6,160 nt of DNA from Nanobdellota archaeon (lineage in GTDB: Archaea > Nanobdellota > Nanobdellia > Pacearchaeales > GW2011-AR1). The position numbers and the translations under genes were made by a program. A model generated the notes under the pieces. That model worked only from the letters and a program-made list of their open reading frames with translations. It was not told where the DNA came from and searched no databases. Of the stretch, positions 4,680 through 6,160 are shown piece after piece. The stretch lies in the NCBI GenBank assembly GCA_018897135.1, contig JAHILJ010000067.1:1-6160 (forward strand), in the 5' to 3' direction. Numbering within the stretch: the stretch's first letter is position 1; every line of letters begins with the position of its first letter.

Positions 4680-5890
4680 AACAACTTCCCCTGCACTTCT
4701 TCTAAAACAGCAACGCCATATTCTCCATCATAACCAGGTTGAATGTGAATCTTGCCTTGCCTATTTTTCAAAATTAATTCAACAATTTTCTCATTAACTT
4801 CTTTTCCAAGAAGTTGTTCTTTAGAAACATTTAACAAAACATCAAATTCATTTCCAAACTTTTCAATTATTTCGTTATAAACTTTCCAAACTTTTTGAGA
4901 AGCCATTCCTGATTTTAAATGCAAGGAAATTAATTCGTGCAAAGGCAAAAGCAAATAATATTCCACAAAATTTTCAGGTTTATAATTTGAATTTTCTTTT
5001 GCAATTTCTTCAACCCGGTAATCAACTCCAACAATAAGTGGCTTTTTACAAATCGGACAAATTCCTCCAAGTTCTTTTGTTTTTTCAGGTCCACAAGAAA
5101 AATCGCATTTTCTATGCCCATCCCAATGATACCTTCCATAAGCTGGCGGAGTTTCAATTGTTGCCTTCAACCCTTTCCCAGTTCGAATAGCTTGAATAAT
5201 ATTATCATATGTTAATTCTGGAATTTCAAAAATTGTTGATTCTCTTCCAATTCTCCAAGGCCAAAAACTATGCAAATCTGAAAAACTAACAACATTCACA
5301 TTTTCCTTAAACCTCCAAAGCATTTGTGGGTCTGCACTCATTCCGGACTCAATTGCATAAATATGTTTTGTCTGTTCTTCAAAACATTCTTGTAAACTAT
5401 CAAAACCTTTCTTACTTCCAAAAAGTCCAAACCAAGGAGTCATACAATGTGCAGGAATAATTTCAATTTTGTCGTCGATTTCTTTCATATCTTTTACAAA
5501 ATCTTTGCACGACATTCCAAAAATTGGACGCCCATCATAATCTACTCTTCCTTTTGACTTCAAATATTCTGTAATTTTATCAACAGCTTTTCTATTCGGA
5601 GCAAAAACAACTAAATGAATTGCCCGCCCTTTCCCTCCTTGCGTGAACATAAAACTAATTTCAGTTTGCCAAATAAAAGGAAAACCATTAACAGTTCTAA
5701 GAATTCCGTGTTCATCTTCTGTCAACTTTTCATCAAGTTCTTTACGATGCTCTGGATGCTGAAAGTCCCCGGTTCCCAAAAGCCCAAGCCCTTTTATTCT
5801 CGCATATTTTTCAAGATTATCAATACTTAAATTACTAGAAGTTGCCCGAGCATGACGAGAATGAACATGAAGGTCTGCAATAATTTCCAT
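4676..5890 (-). CDS. endoQ: Endonuclease Q (EndoQ), PHP-domain DNA repair nuclease
   Basis: The 404-aa protein is close to the usual length for EndoQ (about 400-425 aa). The PHP domain starts with ADLHVHSRHARATS (Asp6, His8, His10) and continues LLGTGDFQHPEH (38-48), QTE (Glu77), IHLVVFAP (His92), IPAHCMTPWFGLFGSKKGFD (145-164), IESGMSADPQMLWR (180-193) and FSDLHS (Asp205, His207), which supply the metal ligands. A four-cysteine zinc finger follows, HRKCDFSC...GICPICKKP (Cys262, 266, 278, 281), then a helical C-terminal region. EndoQ nicks DNA on the 5' side of deaminated bases (uracil, hypoxanthine, xanthine) and AP sites, mainly in archaea. No expected motif is missing, so it should be active. 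The start ATG at 5888-5890 is supported by a TATA element 25 bp upstream. It converges on Nop10-like copy 2 with a shared TTAA stop overlap. Confidence 0.93.
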   Translation of the reverse strand: MEIIADLHVHSRHARATSSNLSIDNLEKYARIKGLGLLGTGDFQHPEHRKELDEKLTEDEHGILRTVNGFPFIWQTEISFMFTQGGKGRAIHLVVFAPNRKAVDKITEYLKSKGRVDYDGRPIFGMSCKDFVKDMKEIDDKIEIIPAHCMTPWFGLFGSKKGFDSLQECFEEQTKHIYAIESGMSADPQMLWRFKENVNVVSFSDLHSFWPWRIGRESTIFEIPELTYDNIIQAIRTGKGLKATIETPPAYGRYHWDGHRKCDFSCGPEKTKELGGICPICKKPLIVGVDYRVEEIAKENSNYKPENFVEYYLLLPLHELISLHLKSGMASQKVWKVYNEIIEKFGNEFDVLLNVSKEQLLGKEVNEKIVELILKNRQGKIHIQPGYDGEYGVAVLEEVQGKLF

Positions 5891-5910
5891 AAAAGAAAAA
5901 AGGAAAAGGA

Positions 5911-5925
5911 TTTTTTAAGGGTTTA
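5911..5925 (-). promoter_or_regulatory. Archaeal BRE/TATA promoter of EndoQ
   Basis: Read on the minus strand, TAAACCC is followed by TTAAAAAA (5918-5911), centred about 25 bp before the EndoQ ATG. The bases between are a pyrimidine-rich tract. No Shine-Dalgarno sequence is present. Confidence 0.5.
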
Positions 5926-6160
5926 GTTATTTCTCATTGTATGTGTTCATAACCTATGCCACCTTATTTTATGTGTAAAATTCTTGCTATGCAAATATTA
6001 ATTACTACGAGCCAGATTTCGTCATGGCTCTTCGCTAAAAATTAATTGATATCATTAACTCTTTTTTGGATTAAAACTCTTATCTACTGAAAACTCAAAT
6101 GAAATGGGGTTTGAAGTTATATTAATTTGAGTAATTTATTACAAACTAATTTTTCCAATC
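5926..6160. other. Non-coding right end of the window
   Basis: I find no convincing gene here. A 29-codon plus-strand frame (5956-6045) lies over the hairpin at 5997-6046 and has no family resemblance. A minus-strand frame enters from the right edge and stops at 6117-6119 after about 13 codons; it might be the end of a neighbouring gene but is too short to judge. ACTCAAAT (6093-6100) and ATTTGAGT (6125-6132) form an 8-bp inverted repeat with a 24-nt gap. Confidence 0.4.
5997..6046. ncRNA. Candidate structured RNA or hairpin element
   Basis: GAGCCA (6009-6014) pairs with TGGCTC (6025-6030). The stem extends inward by GA/TC past one unpaired A to a TTTCG loop. An outer ATTAATT (5997-6003) pairs with AATTAAT (6040-6046). 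The core is about half G+C in a region that is otherwise about a quarter, as expected for a folded RNA in an AT-rich archaeon. I cannot match it to tRNA, 5S, SRP RNA or RNase P RNA, and the strand is uncertain. Confidence 0.3.

Noticed and set aside
4930..5157. 75-codon minus-strand frame
   Set aside because: It is an alternate frame of EndoQ covering the zinc-finger region.
5615..5830. 71-codon plus-strand frame
   Set aside because: It is antisense to the N-terminal PHP region of EndoQ.
5956..6045. 29-codon plus-strand frame beginning MPPYFMCKIL
   Set aside because: It lies over the hairpin, has no promoter at the expected distance and no recognisable similarity.
6117..6160. Possible end of a minus-strand gene entering from the right edge
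   Set aside because: Only about 13 codons are visible (ending LLKLI), too few to separate from chance in AT-rich DNA.
1..6160. CRISPR array, tRNA or rRNA genes
   Set aside because: No regularly spaced repeats, and no cloverleaf or rRNA signature was seen on either strand.

Overview
The window is AT-rich (about 30 % G+C by eye) and densely packed. It looks archaeal, most likely a small-genome DPANN lineage such as Pacearchaeota, Woesearchaeota or Nanoarchaeota. The evidence is an archaeal-type aIF2-alpha, an EndoQ-family DNA repair nuclease, a GAN/RecJ-like DHH nuclease, a Nop10-like peptide near aIF2-alpha, and BRE/TATA promoters instead of bacterial -35/-10 boxes. Lineage is inference. All five promoters I can place have the TATA centre about 25 bp upstream of the start codon and none has a convincing Shine-Dalgarno sequence, so these mRNAs are probably leaderless.

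Left part (1-2779): the 3' end of a DHH/DHHA1 single-strand nuclease gene converges on a HIT-family gene with a 4-bp stop overlap. A divergent promoter region then serves the HIT gene and aIF2-alpha. After aIF2-alpha, a separate promoter drives a Nudix-fold protein whose catalytic glutamates are gone, followed with zero spacing (TAAATG) by a 41-codon Nop10-like gene. aIF2-alpha next to nop10 is a known archaeal neighbourhood; the Nudix gene sits between them.

Middle (2647-4657): a perfect 114-bp direct repeat carries the start of the Nop10-like gene and bounds a 1.9-kb island. The island holds a three-gene, translationally coupled minus-strand cassette: two small unrecognised proteins of 61 and 82 aa, then a 217-aa caspase-like (clan CD) protein with a His67/Cys101 dyad. 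It also holds a C-terminal remnant of a type I restriction specificity subunit (HsdS), missed by a simple ORF scan, which breaks off at the repeat border. A pair of short imperfect repeats brackets the cassette. Recombination between the 114-bp copies would restore a compact Nudix-nop10-EndoQ arrangement, so the island is probably an insertion; an assembly join at the repeat is the main alternative.

Right part (4551-6160): the second Nop10-like copy overlaps the stop codon of a full-length EndoQ gene on the minus strand. Beyond the EndoQ promoter, the last 270 bp hold no convincing gene but contain a GC-rich hairpin that could belong to a structured RNA.

The core genes cover translation, rRNA modification and DNA repair. 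The island has a defence-like flavour: a restriction remnant plus a caspase-like protease cassette. The cassette's function is unknown.
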